Shown here: positions 1-12,439 of the stretch, piece by piece
Layout of the letters: each line of letters begins with the position of its first letter
How positions within the stretch are numbered: the first letter of the stretch is position 1
From: Sordaria brevicollis
Taxonomy: Eukaryota > Ascomycota > Sordariomycetes > Sordariales > Sordariaceae
Reading direction: 5' to 3'
DNA: 64,000 nucleotides
Assembly (NCBI GenBank): GCA_033439795.1
Contig: JAUTDP010000003.1
Span: 1,054,001-1,118,000, forward strand
Position numbers and translations under genes: made by a program
Notes under the pieces: model-generated
What the model was told of the DNA's origin: nothing
The model's database searches: none
The model's input: only the letters and a program-made list of their open reading frames with translations

Positions 1-668
1 TCATCACACACCATACAGACTCAAACAACACGATCAGCGCCAAAGAGTTTGATAACGTCTAGATTTGACATCTCTTCGCCTAAGCCCCTGAGTAACCCAA
101 GATAACACACACACATCGGGCTTTCGCATTTGAATCTGCTGCCTTCCATCCTCAAGCTCTTCTGCTCTCTTCTTTTTTGATCATCTCCGAGCTGGCCGTT
201 TCCACCAACAGGACCTCCAACGGGCCAGCCCTTCGCCCCTCCAAAACATGGGCCACCTTCCAACAACCTGCTGACGACGAGATCATCCTCCGCAGTGGCC
301 TGATCTAGTCGACCCACACCGCTTCGTCAATTTCGGGGTATCATGAAGCTGTCCAAGTGAGAGGTTAAAACCGTGCCGTGAAGTGCCTACGTGAGCTGAC
401 ATAAAAGTGGAGGAAACGTTCCAATTTTGAAAAGTTTTGTTTTCCGTGCCGTCGTGTTTCTGTGCTGAAAGAGCATGAAGCCGATGGTGTATATATCGAG
501 AACCGTGGACGCCGAGATTTTGACCGCTGCATTCGTTCGTAAAGGCATACATAAGCGTATTAAGAAGGGAATAAAAACAAGGTGGTGGTAATGATGGCCA
601 AGCTAGACTCTGCTCGTTCTAGCTCAACTGTCATCATTGTTGCTCATACTGCCGACCCAACTGGCTTT
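1..668. other. 3' flank of the zinc-knuckle gene
   Basis: No gene is supported here. The stretch lies downstream of the minus-strand zinc-knuckle gene and should hold its 3' UTR. Short open frames on the minus strand (around 21-317 and 283-552) lack family features or convincing splice sites. Confidence 0.5.
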
Positions 669-1528
669 CTAAGCAACAGGGGCAACAGGGGCAACGGGAG
701 CAGCAGCGAGACCGGGGCCGCCGTGGCCAGCGTTCAGGTCATCCTGCTTGATCTCGCCATTGGTGTGGGGCTTGTTGGGGCAGTCACGCGAGATGTGGCC
801 GGTCTCGCTGCACTGGTAGCAAGTCTTGCCGGCAGTGTTGAGGGGGCCGCCGTTGGGAGCGGTGCAATCGCGGGAGATGTGGCCGAGCTTGCCGCAAGCG
901 TAGCACTTCATGGCCTGAGCCTGGCAATCGCGAGCAAAGTGGTTAGGGCCACCGCACTTGTAGCAGGTAGCGGGGCGAGCACCGCCAGCGAAGCCACCAC
1001 GGCCGAAGCCGCCGAAGCCGCCACGGCCAACGGGGGCACCACGGGGAATGCCGTTGGGAGGGTTGGGGCAGGCGCGCTATGAAAACAAAAGCGTCAGACA
1101 AGCATACAGATCATCGGAGCTGAAGCAGTTCGTACCATATAGTGACCGGGCTGGCCGCAGTTGTAGCAGCGGCTAGTAGAACCGGCACCGCTGATGCGGA
1201 GAGTAGGGCAGTCAGCCTGAACGTGGCCGAGGCCCTGGCAGTGGTAGCACTGCTTGGCCTCGGTGCTGCGAGGAAGAGGGCATTCGCTGGACTCGTGGTC
1301 TGTCGGTCGAGGTTAGAACATCGATATAGGGCTGCCAATCAGGGGGCAAAGAAACATACTGGGCTGCTTGCCTGTGTCACAGTGTTAGTTACGTGTCCAG
1401 AAGACGGAACGGGAAGAGAAGTCGTATAACTTACAGTTGTAGCAGAGTCTGTGAGGGGAAGAGCAGGCCTCAGCGTGGTGGCCGAGCTCACCACACTTGT
1501 AGCACGCGCGACGAGAGAGGGAAGACAT
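669..1528 (-). CDS. CCHC zinc-knuckle nucleic-acid-binding protein (CNBP/Gis2/Byr3 type)
   Basis: Four exons on the minus strand: 1528-1435, 1371-1360, 1299-1136 and 1076-669, giving about 225 residues. The product has seven CX2CX4HX4C knuckles, for example CYKCGELGHHAEAC at the N terminus and CYQCSETGHISRDC near the C terminus. A Gly/Arg-rich linker (RGGFGGFGRGGF) lies between knuckles four and five, as in CNBP and yeast Gis2, which bind single-stranded RNA or DNA and act in translation. The second exon is only 12 bases and completes knuckle two; without it the CX2CX4H spacing is lost. All junctions have GT-AG and the frame is continuous. The start is the first ATG before knuckle one. A likely 5' UTR intron ends with TTTCGCAG near 1563. 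The tail after knuckle seven is short and Ala/Pro-rich. The family assignment is firm; the exact cellular role is inferred. Confidence 0.9.
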
Positions 1529-4500
1529 TGTGATCAAAGGTGTATATATAAAGAGTCTGCGAAAGTGGCATGTTAGAGAAGATCTGACTTGGTGTAGTTG
1601 TCCTGCGACGCCATCTTGACAGGTTGCCGCTCGTTGGCCCGGTTGCTGTGCCCCGCGCCCAGCCCTTATCGTTGTACATAGGTCTCGCAGGAAGAAGCCG
1701 AGGGCTCAAGTCCAACCCGGTATGGTAATCAGTGCACGCGAAAGGTCGAATGGAGGTCGCACCGCCGCCCGTCGCGGTACGGTTGCCGATTCGACGCCCG
1801 GGAGGTTGAATGCGCTGAATTGATGCCACAAACAGCCGAGGTAGCCATGACAGCTACTCGTGACGATCCAAAACTGCAGCGCCAACTTCTCTCAGACCGA
1901 CGACGCTCGTTCGCAACTCCGATTGAACTTGTGCGTAACATGTTGCCAGGCTCGATATTGGTTGTGATGGCGCGTGAAGGCAACGAAAGGTTCAACCTTC
2001 AAGGCGCAGTCATACTCGATAAAATGGTGCTAGCCGATGATGCGATAATGCGCGGCAAAGTGGGGTTGGACCGTCGGTTTGGTATGTAGAACAGGTGCGC
2101 GCATGGCTTGCGACAACAAACAACCAGAGCGAAACCAGCTTGGTACGTTTGCGTCGACTGGATTTCGTGTCTTTTGTTGTTTTGTCGATGTTGTCGTTAT
2201 CGTCGTCGTGATCGTCGTCGTTGTCGTCAACGTGTTCGACCCGGCAAAACCACGAAGGAGCGCGAGGGCATACAGATAGATACTGGACCTGGGGCAGGGC
2301 AAATGGACTCGATGGCGGCAACTTGGGGGCATCACAGCGCGCCGCCGCGACAGACAAGATCGGATGGAAGAGAGAAGCAGCTTGACTGACCTTTGATAAA
2401 AGAAGACAGATACCCAAACAAGAACTCGGAAACTCTCTGACAACCTGCGACAAAACTTCTTTCAACTTCAACTTCTTCTTCAACTCGACTTTCACCAACT
2501 TCAACACCAAGAAAAGAAACAAGAGGAGCGAGCGTACCCTGTGCTGGTGATATGATTCAAGGAGCGATGCTGGAGAGAAGGGGAAAGAAAGAGAAAGAGG
2601 GGCGGAAAGCACGGAACAAGTAGGATGAGTGGACGGCTGGGCCACGGCTGCCCGCTTGCTGCTGGATCAGACTGGAGCCTCTCCAATGCTCCAAAGCGTG
2701 CCTCCTGCGGCGCTCATGTTTCTTGGCCAGCCAGCAGCAGACGCCGAACGATTTGAGCAGAGGCCAGACATCGCTCGACAGGGAACCGCGCACTTGTGAG
2801 TCCGTCTCAACACTAGGAAGAGACTCGCAAGAGACCTCTGCCTCTCCCCCGCCCCCGTCCCCAACGTTACCTCGCGCGTGGGTTAAACATGGGTTTCATA
2901 TCAGGCTACTGGTCAGAGGCAAATATCCAAAAGTATCTCAAAGGTACCCCCAAGGCCCCTTGCCTTGTGCTTTTGTTAGCTCTCGGATTTTGGGAAGGCA
3001 CCTCCCTCTCTTGTTCATGATGACTAAAATAACTGTGGTTGGGGAAGCTGACGACTCTTGCGTTCCTTCCCTTGGACGATTTCTCGGAGAACTGGGTGGA
3101 CCCGATGCTCTATCACTTTCCTTCCATCTTTCAGCTTCATGCCCAGCAATTTCCTCCTTTCTGTCCTATCCCGTCCAGCTTTCTTTGTCCCTCGCCATCC
3201 TCCAGGACCACTGCATATGGACACCTCTTGTCAAGGATCATGTCCACGGATAATCATGTTCTTTCACTTCCTCTCAGAGAAACAGTCAGATGAACCAAAC
3301 GCTAAAAAAACTCGATGAGCTCTTGGCGGGCTCCACTCTGCCCGCACGCACTCGTCCGCTCTCGGGCGTGCGTTCACCATCACCCACAATCGTTCCTTCC
3401 GCTGCCGCTGCCTTCTGTTCGCTGCAGTGGCGTCCTCTACAGTGACAGTGACTCGCTGCTGCTGCTCTGTGCACTCGCAGGGACTCGGAACTTTGAGCTC
3501 CACTCAACCGCAGGAACACCCAGCCAGGCCAAGAAGACACCATCAGTTTCCCTCACAGCTCTTGTCGTCGCATGGCACCCGGCTGGCGATGCCCTGCCCG
3601 GCGCCTTGACGGTCTTCCTACCAGTCTAGCCACAGAGAGCAAAGGGCATGAATCACACGCGCCCACTGCGACATCTGTCACGGAAGCTTCCCTTTTCCGC
3701 TAGAGTCCATCCCACGTCCTTTGCCGTCTTTTGCGCGGATGGAGGGTCACCTTTGCCTGCAACCTACTGGACATTCCAAAATCTGGCAACATGTCGCTGA
3801 CCACATGTCGATAAATCCTCGTGGGGAGAAGACCGATACGTATGAAGACACGGCTGGCGGCAGGCAATTTGCATGATCGTATCTCCTCACCAGATATGAA
3901 TGCGAGGTCAAGGTCGCTGCCGACGGAACCCTTCATGTCTCGTGCCTGCAGGTGAGGATAGTCAGCTCGGTACGGTGCCAGTGGCAGTGGGCTCGGGTTC
4001 CTGCCGACTTGGGGCCGGCCCGGACGTTCAACGCCGCGGAGAAGGGAGCTGGACCACGACATCCGTCTTCCAATGGGAGTCATTTCGAAGGAATGTTGGG
4101 GAGCAGCAACTCAACAGCCAATCCTTTCAACCGGAAATGATGTACTCACGACAAGATCATCAACACCATTTCATTCTCACTTTGACTGGACATCGATCAC
4201 ATTCACATGTGTCCATGTTTCGGAGCATTGATGTGGAAAGTGGACGTGTTGGGCCGAACTGGCTCGACTGGGGAATACAAGTTGTTCGCGACTTGCGACA
4301 ACCGGCCACCATTCCGTCCCGTACAACCACCCCCGCTGCAGGTCCTGGACAGCTGGGGAAATTATCCCTGCCACTGTTTCCCCAGCTTTCATCAACCACC
4401 ATCATTTCTTCGCCCACCGTCTCTGATCCAATCAGACTCGAGATATGATCATGGCCATCTCTACCGTCCAAACCCCGCGGTGATACACATCTCGTTCTAT

Positions 4501-5408
4501 CTGACAGGTCTGATTGACCCAGAGGATTGAAGATATATGTTTCAAGAATGTGCATTCGGAGGTCATCAAATGCCAATCCTCGGGTGCGGGATGTGGGCGG
4601 CAACGGTGGTGATTAAACTTCAGCTGTGTAACCGACCTGCAGGGTGCCGTGGTCACAGGGTGATTGGAAATGAACCCTCAGGAGCACTCAAGTGAACACT
4701 ACAAGCAAATCGCCAGAGAGTGCGGCGATACTACGGGTTTTGAGTGCTCGCTCATGATGGCAGATGGCAAGACTATTACCAAGTGGAAATGACTCGCAGA
4801 GCATCAACATTGGAATTCTCATCAACGTTTCGGTTGCCACAAGGTGGAAAGAGTGGCATCAAATCTTCGGCATCGACTTCCGAGCTTTCGCCAGCTTCCC
4901 CGCGTTTCGGCTCGCCCCAGGCCGACATGCCTTGTGAGCACCCACCTCCCTCTGAAATTCATGTTGCTGAATGGTTTTTATCAAAGGAACTGTGACCAAG
5001 TGACATCAGAGCATCGAATATCCAAGAATCAACGAAGCGGTTGAAGACGCAACTATTATCATTATACTATCGTGGCCGTTGCCGGGGATTCGGGGTGATG
5101 TTGCCGCGACAACTTGACAAGTGCTCGGACAGCTTACATAATCTAACCTAGGGTGAAATTGACCAATCAGAAGCCTGGGATAAGGCTATCGCGGTGTTCA
5201 CCCTATCACCACTGCAGCTCGCGGTCTGCGACGGACAACACCAGGTCAAGATATCACCAACATCTTGGATAACACGGGCCATTTATGAGGTGGTAAACAT
5301 TGCTCATATTAGGTCAAGTCACTCAACGCCAACGCTTTCCCATATGAACCACAAAAATTCACTAACATCACATATCCAACCCTAACCCAAGTCCTTTTTA
5401 CACCTTGC
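1529..5408. other. long intergenic stretch, no supported gene
   Basis: About 3.9 kb between two minus-strand genes (the zinc-knuckle gene and the membrane-protein gene). The part next to 1528 should be the 5' UTR and promoter of the zinc-knuckle gene; it includes a TCG-rich simple-sequence tract at about 2180-2240 and a CTT/CAAC-rich tract at 2450-2520. Open frames here (for example 2010-2645 minus, 2723-3253 plus) are low-complexity or lack splice-consistent partners. I see no RNA gene. Confidence 0.5.
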
Positions 5409-7578
5409 TCACGCCAACCGTCTTCCAGCTCTGGCGCCGCTCGGTACATCCGCGGCCGGTGCAATAGATCGTGGCTGCGCCTCAACCACATAGCTGACGC
5501 CATCATCCGAGCTGTAAGACGGAGGCCTGCGGAGAGTTCCCGGGTTAGGTCCGTCTCTGCTACCAGCCCTGGACCGAGCACCCTCCGAAGCGGCCTCCTC
5601 AGTCGGAAGCTCGGGAGTGACTGCCTCGTTGCGCATCCAGTAGATGCGGTTGGGATCGACTCTCTGGAAAAGACGTTAGAAAGTTGTTACGAAGGTCAGA
5701 GTAAAGCAGTCAACTTACCACGGACTCTCGCCACTGTCCATACTCGGGCGGTTTCGACACGGCCGCATCACTCGGAACGCCAGCAGCCTCCTCATCACGT
5801 GCCAGAATAACACGGATTGGCGTAGGAGGAATGGCATACGGTCCCGCGGGGGCATGGATATCTACTCCGTGATGCCCGGCCTGTCCGCTTTCCAAGTCTC
5901 CATCGCGCTTGCTTCGTCCGCCTTTGAATGCCAGCATTATAAGGCGGATGACGCTGTGGAGGAAGACGATGGCTCCTAGAATGACGACGAGAATCATGGC
6001 GATGGTGAATTCGCTGCCGTCGACGGTGTGGGTGACCGCCAAGGCGAGGTCTGTCAACCAAGGTGTTATTAGCATGGGCAAAATCAATAAAAGGGTAAGG
6101 TAAGTAAGGAAATACTCACAGATGATAAGCAAGCAAGCCAAAAACAAGCCCGAAACAAAAGACCGCAGAATAAGCGTCCGCTTCGTCCTTGACTTCACCC
6201 ACGGAAAACAAAACAGGAAATGTTTCGGCGGTGGCGCTCTCTTCTTCCCCCTTTCTGAGGGATCTCCGGTGGCCGCTGATCGCGAGTGCGAGCCTGATCC
6301 GGAACCTTCATGCCGTCTCGAGCTGCCATGCTTTCTCTTCCTTCTCTTCCTCCTCTCCTCATCACGGCCATCCCTATGTCTCCTCGTCGTACCCGACCTT
6401 CCGGAAGGATCCCTCCTAGAGCGATGACTCCTGTGACTCCGATGCCCAGAACCAGAACCAGAAGCACCTGCTCCCGAGCCAGAACCATCACTCCTCTCTC
6501 TTCGGCGGCGGTGCTCACTCCTCTCACCACCTCTCTCACCCCGTTCCCGATGGCGTCTCGAGGAACTATGATGAGCCCTCCTCGGCTCCGTCACGCGCAC
6601 CTGTCTTCCATCCCTACTGGCACTTCTATTCCCACCAAGCAACCCAAAGCCATACCTCGACGCCCCTCTAGTCTCATCCCCTCCCCCGCGAGAAGCAGGA
6701 GCACTCCCATCCCTAGTAGGCGGTCCATTACTCTCCCTACTCCATGTCCTTTCCACCCCGGGTACATGCAATCGCGTACTAGGTAATTGCTGCTCACCAA
6801 TCCTGAACGCCGGACTTTTTGGCGACGCCGGGTACTCAGCCCCCGTGGGAAAGTTAACTTCGGTGGCGGGGGGAAGGCCGTCGCCGGAGTAATGGCTACT
6901 TGCTGGACGGGGCCTGTTGCCGCCGAGGAAGCGGAAGGACATACGGGGGAGGAAGAAACGGCTAGAAGAACGGCGTTCTACCTCAGCCATTTCTCTCTCG
7001 TCCTGGGGGATAGGTGGAGGAGGTGGGAAATTAGCTGGTACGCCGTTGATGGTTCCGTGCCCGGGAGCGGGAGGGGGCATTCGCAGAGCTGGGTGGATGC
7101 CGAGCTGGGCTTCGAGGTCGCAGTAGAGGTCTTCTTGGCTGTTTGTCATTTGTCCATGTCCATGACCATGGCCATTGCCCATGTTGTGCTGGTTCTGGTT
7201 CTGGTTGCGCTGGTGAGAAGGATGGTTGAGTGTGCTAGCAGACGGGTAGCGGGCTCGCTGTTGCCGGGTCCTAGGGGAGAGGGGGGCAGTGTCTGAGGAG
7301 CGGGAAGACACGGAGTAGACTTCTTCGTCTTCGTAGTCTTCGGAGTCGTACTCGTCGTCGGACGACAAAGAGGAGACGGAGTCGGCGTAGGTGTAAGGGT
7401 TTTGGTTTTGTTGCGCCCTTTGTTGGTTGTTGCTGTTGTTGTTTTGAACGGCCGGGAGGAGGGCGGGCTGGGGCTGTTGCGGGAGGTTGTCCCCGGTTGG
7501 TGCTGCGCCGGAGGGAGCCGTGGCGGTGTCGCCGGAAGGGACAGGGTCGTTTCGCCGGAGGAAGTTAAAGCTGTTCAT
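5409..7578 (-). CDS. Ser/Arg-rich two-span membrane protein with PPxY motifs
   Basis: Three exons, 7578-6120, 6050-5719 and 5663-5409, give about 681 residues. The first 450 or so are low-complexity and probably disordered: Gln/Asn, acidic, then a long Ser/Arg/His-rich stretch. Two hydrophobic segments follow at about 468-492 and 500-525, and then a cytosolic-looking tail with two PPxY motifs (PPEY at about 587-590, PPSY at about 644-647) and the segment VRVDPNRIYWMR. PPxY motifs are known docking sites for Nedd4/Rsp5 ubiquitin ligases, so ubiquitin-dependent turnover is a reasonable inference. The first intron (GTGAGT, GCTAATAAC branch, GACAG) is 69 bases and in frame, so an unspliced reading stays open but would put extra hydrophobic residues in span one. 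I do not recognise a named family beyond fungal hypothetical membrane proteins. Confidence 0.75.
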
Positions 7579-9867
7579 CTTGAAAGCTTGAAGAATGAAG
7601 GAAGGGCCTGGTAAGTTGTTGGTTGTGTACAGGTGGTAAGGTAAGGATCGTGTGAGTTATGCGCTGTTCATGCTGTGATTGTGCCTTCGTATATCGTTCG
7701 TCGTTGGACAAGCTTCCTGCGTGTCTCTGTTTCTCTCTGGGTATCACAAGTAATTTTCCGGCTCCAGGCCTGTGTTTCGTAGGGTTCGTCTCTCGTCGCT
7801 TTGTCGTCGTTTCGTATCGTCTGGCTGTGTAGCCACAAGGATCTCCGATACCAAGAACTAGAAAATCCGGAGTAGGCGTGGGTAAGGTTTCTTTTCGAAT
7901 ACCAGATTCGAAAAAGGGAGAGAATGAAGGATAAGGTGAGAGAGGAGCTGATGGCCACCAAAGGAGTGAATGGCCTTACACTGCACCTGTCGAGGTCGAC
8001 GGGACGAGGAAGAGAGTGGATGAAGAAAGAAGGGTAAGGAGAGAGAGAAAGGTAGAGAGAAAGGGCTGAGACGAGCAAAGAAGCGGCCCGTGAGGTGACC
8101 ACACGGGGGGAATCCGGGGTATAGCTGGACTAAAAGAGTGTGTGACTGTGCAACCTTGATGAGCCAAACAGCTATGAATGGAACGGGTGGATGGGTAGCT
8201 CCTAGGCCAGCTAGGTTGACAGCTTGTGTGATAGGCTCGATGACTGGGTGACTCGGGAAAGAAAAAAAAAAGGAAGTTGACGTGGTAAACACACTAAAAT
8301 TCTCAAGCTCGACAGCGAACCATTGCTTTGTTTCAGGAGGGAAAGAAACAAGACCACCAAGAAGTATGGAGTCCCATGTGGGTGTAGGACGGATCGCGGA
8401 ACTGGTTGATGGCCACCATGGATGGTGGGTTGCAACTAACAAGGCTGTGCTATATTATCCTATGGTTGACAAGCCTCTGGGTATGACGAGACTTATGCAG
8501 GGGTAAGGAACGGAAAAGACATAAGAAGTGCAGCACGATCACGGCTTTTGGGAATGAAGGACAAGAAAGGCAAAGCAGGGGGGAAAGCGATGCGATGTGA
8601 CGCCTTCCCCTTGCATAGAAACCATGGTCGAGGACGGATGGCCGAGGGACTACAATAAGGCTTGTATCAGTTTCCGAGTCCTTGGACCCCAAGCTTTCCA
8701 TTGGGATATGTTGCACAACTGGCCAAGCTGAAAATGTCATATAAACCAACCAAGTATCCCAGACGGCTTTTCACTACAGTCGTTGGAAATTCCTGGCTGT
8801 CAAAAACCTGTGATAAAATGCTGCTGCATGTCCATCACCATGCAGGCACAACACACTGAATGGACGGACTTTGATAAGCGGTACCTTACAGCGAACGTAC
8901 AGCAGCCTGCATCTACCATTCACACCCACCCGTTTAGTATTTGTCCCCAACGTCGGAAATGATTTGTCGTGATTTCTCGAGAGGCCGCATCGATGGTGGT
9001 GCGTAACGGTTAAAGAAGCCAAGTCCCCGTCCACGACCGTCCAATGGAACCCCTGAAGGCGTCAGAAAGGGGCAAGCGGAGCGGCAAATGATTGGTTGAG
9101 AGCTCTCCATGGCCAAAGCCCCCTAGGCCAATCTTCTTCGCCGCTTCGCTGGGAGGCCCGAGTGCCAGGCACGTCAGGGCTGTGAGGCGTTTCAGGCGCA
9201 AGATGGAGAGGGCCAAGGCTGGTTTCAGATTGGTCGATGGGCAGACCGAGGGAGCCTCGGGGGCGGGCCAGGAAGATGGATGGATGGTGTTATAGTTTGG
9301 TTTGTATATGGGCTGGATTCCGTCCGGTCTACCGAGCCAATGTCGAAGACTTTTGGTTTGGCGACACAGTACATGCGTACCTGGAGACCTCGCCGCCCTC
9401 GAGTTCATTGATGTCCACAAGATGGTGATAGTTGGGAAGACTCAATATTTTCCTCTCCCACAAAGGCCTCCTTCCAGTCGAGTGATGGTTGCGCCCAGCG
9501 GCTCAAGTCTTGATTCTTCCAGTTCCATTCAGGCTGGGTATCTAGTTGCGAATGAGAATATGCATCTCGTAAATAACTCCTTACGCCATGCGTCCGTCGA
9601 CCTGTTTCCTTTTGTGACATTACCGGGTGCGCTGAACCTCCAGCATTGTACCCTTATCCAACCAAAGACACTCCTTAATTTGTCGGCCCAGCCCGGCACA
9701 CCCTTTCTAGCTTCCAGCGATGACATGCACGGAATCGTGGGGTAAGGCTGGCCTCTTCCTTCGACTGCCCATATGTTTGGGATTCGCCAGTGCGGGAATG
9801 AACCGTAACGGTCTCTACTCGTCTGTTATGCGTGCCCTAAAAGCGACTCAGGGCAAAACTTCATTGT
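7579..9867. other. intergenic stretch, no supported gene
   Basis: About 2.3 kb between two minus-strand genes: upstream of the membrane-protein gene and downstream of the U5-40K gene. The part next to 7578 is probably its 5' UTR and promoter (purine-rich on the plus strand at 7990-8080). Open frames such as 7858-8442 minus and 9302-9745 plus have no recognisable domain or splice support. Confidence 0.5.
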
Positions 9868-11053
9868 TCACTTCAGCTCGCCGAGCAGCATGGTCCTATC
9901 GGAAGACGCGGAGAGAACTGTAGCATGGTTAGTTACCGCATACGATACCCGAGCCGTGGAAAACTTACTCAGAGGGTCGGTGCCCGGAGAGAACTCCGCC
10001 ACGTTGACCGTTCCCTTGTGACCGGGCAGCTTGTACAAAAGCTTGCCAGTATCACTACCCCAGATAACGCAAGTACCGTCACCCGCACCCACAGCAATCT
10101 TCTTGCCGTCCTTATCCCAGCTTCCCTTGATTAGGTTCTGCTCCAAACCCAGCGGCGCACCATCGAACGTGCGAATGTGCCTATCCGCAGGCGCAAATGG
10201 CCTGATGTCCCATGTCCTCGCTGTCGAATCCATGGCGTAAGAGAGCAGCTGTTGCGAATCTGGCGATACCCTGAGAGTCGTAACAGTATCCTGGTGCCCA
10301 ATCATCGAGTAAACAACGGCCTTCTTCCTTACGTCCCACGCCTTGATGTCGTTGTCGATTCCTCCTGAATAGATCTCGTTACCGGCCTCCGAGATGGCCA
10401 CAGCGGTTATCGGGAAATCGGTCTCGATGTAATCGGCGGCGTTCTTGGTTCGCGGGTCCCAGATGCCAATCGTTCCGTCGTCGCTACCACTGATGATCAG
10501 GTCCTCACCGCGTCGGGAGATGTCGAGCGAGTTGACGACTTCTTCGTGTCCGACGTAGCGCCGTATCCTTGTGCCTGATGTGAGGTCCCAGCTTGCGAGG
10601 TGCATGTCGGCGGAAGCAGAGAAGAGGATCTCGGAATCGCGCGACCATTGGAGGTCGAGGATGGCGCCCTTGTGGCCGTTGAGAACGCCGTAGTTTTCGC
10701 AGTCACCGTAGGTTCTCCAGAGCACTGTAAACGAGACTTGTCAGCCGGAGCGTCCCCAACTATCAATGGCCAGAGCTGATGTAGGTTGACGTACTGATTG
10801 ACCTGTCCATAGAACCGGAAGCTATGAGGTTGCCGGTAGGGTCGAACTTGGCCGCAAAGATCTCGCCCGAGTGACCGGACAGCTCCATCACTGGAGCCTG
10901 GAGACTGCTCGTACGGGGAGCTGTCTGAATAAGGGCACCGCTGTTGCCAGTCGCGCTGGTCCTTGTGAGGGCGCGACTCGAGCCCAGGTTGGGTCTCTTG
11001 ACGAGCTGACCCCCGCTGGGGTCATCGGAGGCAGGTCTCTTTTCGGAGGACAT
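9868..11053 (-). CDS. spf38: U5 snRNP 40 kDa WD40 protein (SNRNP40/Spf38)
   Basis: Three exons, 11053-10795, 10724-9969 and 9917-9868, give 354 residues, close to the human U5-40K protein. After a short basic N terminus there are seven WD40 repeats, seen as recurring GH...D...W[D/G] units such as ELSGHSGEIFAAKFDPTG and VGHEEVVNSLDIS. The last exon encodes SASSDRTMLLGELK, a typical C-terminal signature of this family. In known spliceosomes the protein is a propeller scaffold in the U5 snRNP contacting Prp8 and Brr2. The last intron is 51 bases and in frame, so the unspliced reading is open but would disrupt the last repeat. The gene is divergent from the Bet3 gene, with 594 bases between the two start codons. 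Confidence 0.92.
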
Positions 11054-11647
11054 GGCGGGTGGTTCGTGATTCTGGTACTCGAGTGTGTCGTCGGTGTAAT
11101 CGGAATGGATATGACAAACAGGTTGGTCTCAGAGGAAGCAATTGGCGTCGTTGATACGTTCTTGTGGATTTTTGATAGCCCGCTCTCCGTCGCGAGTTGG
11201 CGATTTTGAACTTCACGTCAGTTCCCTGCTGCGACACCTGGAGCTGCTGTAAGGCTAAGCCTGATCAGGCTAGAAGGCTGAACGGGTGGACCCACGATTG
11301 TGAGTGGGGCCCCAGCTCCCGCTCGCGAACCCTTGCAACTGTCCAAAGCTTCAGTGCCTGCGGTGCCTGCCCCGGCGGTGCCAGATCGCTGTCAGCGGGG
11401 CAGTCGCCCGCGGCTTCCACTCCAGCTTCCATCGAGGTCCCCAAGTTCCATCCCGTCTTCTCGGGGCACAATCCCACCGCCTTGCAACAACATCATCGCT
11501 TGCTTTATCGTTTCGTTTTTTGCCGTCTCTCTGCTGTCCCAAAGACTGTCCCGCGCACCGATTATCTGCTCTTCTTGACGGTATTTGTTTTATGAGAACG
11601 GTTTAATCACATAGAGGCTTTCCGGGCTTCTGACCTCAACGCCCACA
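11054..11647. promoter_or_regulatory. shared divergent promoter region of the U5-40K and Bet3 genes
   Basis: The start codons of two divergent housekeeping genes are 594 bases apart, so both promoters and leaders must lie here. No TATA box is clear. Pyrimidine-rich leader-like sequence precedes the Bet3 start at about 11500-11580. Confidence 0.6.
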
Positions 11648-12439
11648 ATGTCAGCAAGCAAAGCATCCCGTCTAGGGGAAGAGTACGTCAGGTCCCAACA
11701 TCCCACCCAACCAACGCCAAACAATGGACGTCTTTGTCTTTTATCTTGTATGCTAACGGCTTGTTTCTTATCCACAGGATCTGGAAGTATGATCGCCCCT
11801 GACCCCGCGACAACAACATGCCCTCGCAGTGCTAACTGCCAGGCAGGACGAGGATCGAAAAGGTTAACGCCGAACTAGTCGTCCTGACATACGGAACCAT
11901 CGTTGCGCAAATATGCAAGGACTTCGAGAACGACTATACCGAAGTCAACAAGCAGCTGGATAAGATGGGATACAACATTGGTCTCCGTCTGATCGAGGAC
12001 TACTTGGCCAAGTCGAATACGATGCGCCGGTGCTCCAACTTTCGGGAAACCGCAGAGATGATCGCCAAGGCAAGTTCGAACCCCTACAAACATCACAGCA
12101 TCCCCTGCTAACACGTTTGTGATGCAGGTCGGCTTCAAGATATTCCTCAACGTCACCCCGACAATCACAAACTGGACGAGCGACAACAAGCAATTCTCCC
12201 TCGTTTTCGACGAGAACCCTCTCGCCGACTTTGTCGAACTTCCCGATGACGGCCGGGCTCAAGACGAGCTATGGTTCTCGAATATCCTCTGCGGTGTCCT
12301 ACGCGGTGCCCTCGAGATGGTACAAATGCAGGTCGAGACCCACTTTATCAGTGACGTGCTCAGGGGCAACGATACGACCGAGATGCGTGTCACTCTCGTA
12401 CGCTACATTGATGATGAACTTCCACCCGAGGACGATTAG
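11648..12439 (+). CDS. bet3: TRAPP complex subunit Bet3 (TRAPPC3)
   Basis: Four exons, 11648-11682, 11778-11786, 11847-12069 and 12128-12439, give 192 residues, near the usual 180-195 for Bet3. The reading starts MSASKASRLGEEIWKTR and ends VRYIDDELPPEDD, both typical. Cys in RRCSNFRETAEMIAKVGFK corresponds to the buried acylated cysteine of mammalian Bet3. Bet3 is the core TRAPP subunit that tethers ER-derived vesicles and helps activate Ypt1/Rab1. The second exon is a 9-base microexon needed to form EEIWK. The third intron starts with GC (AAG then GCAAGT) and ends GATGCAG, a GC-AG intron; no GT donor gives the conserved KVGFK junction. The stop is TAG followed by G, and the frame stays open for another 127 codons (see separate entry). 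Confidence 0.92.

Noticed and set aside
582..1082. 166-codon plus-strand frame opposite the zinc-knuckle gene
   Set aside because: It is the antisense shadow of G+C-rich knuckle exons; the minus strand has seven perfect CCHC motifs.
2010..2645. 211-codon minus-strand frame
   Set aside because: Low-complexity Ser/Leu/Pro and TCG-repeat translation, no splice support and no family resemblance.
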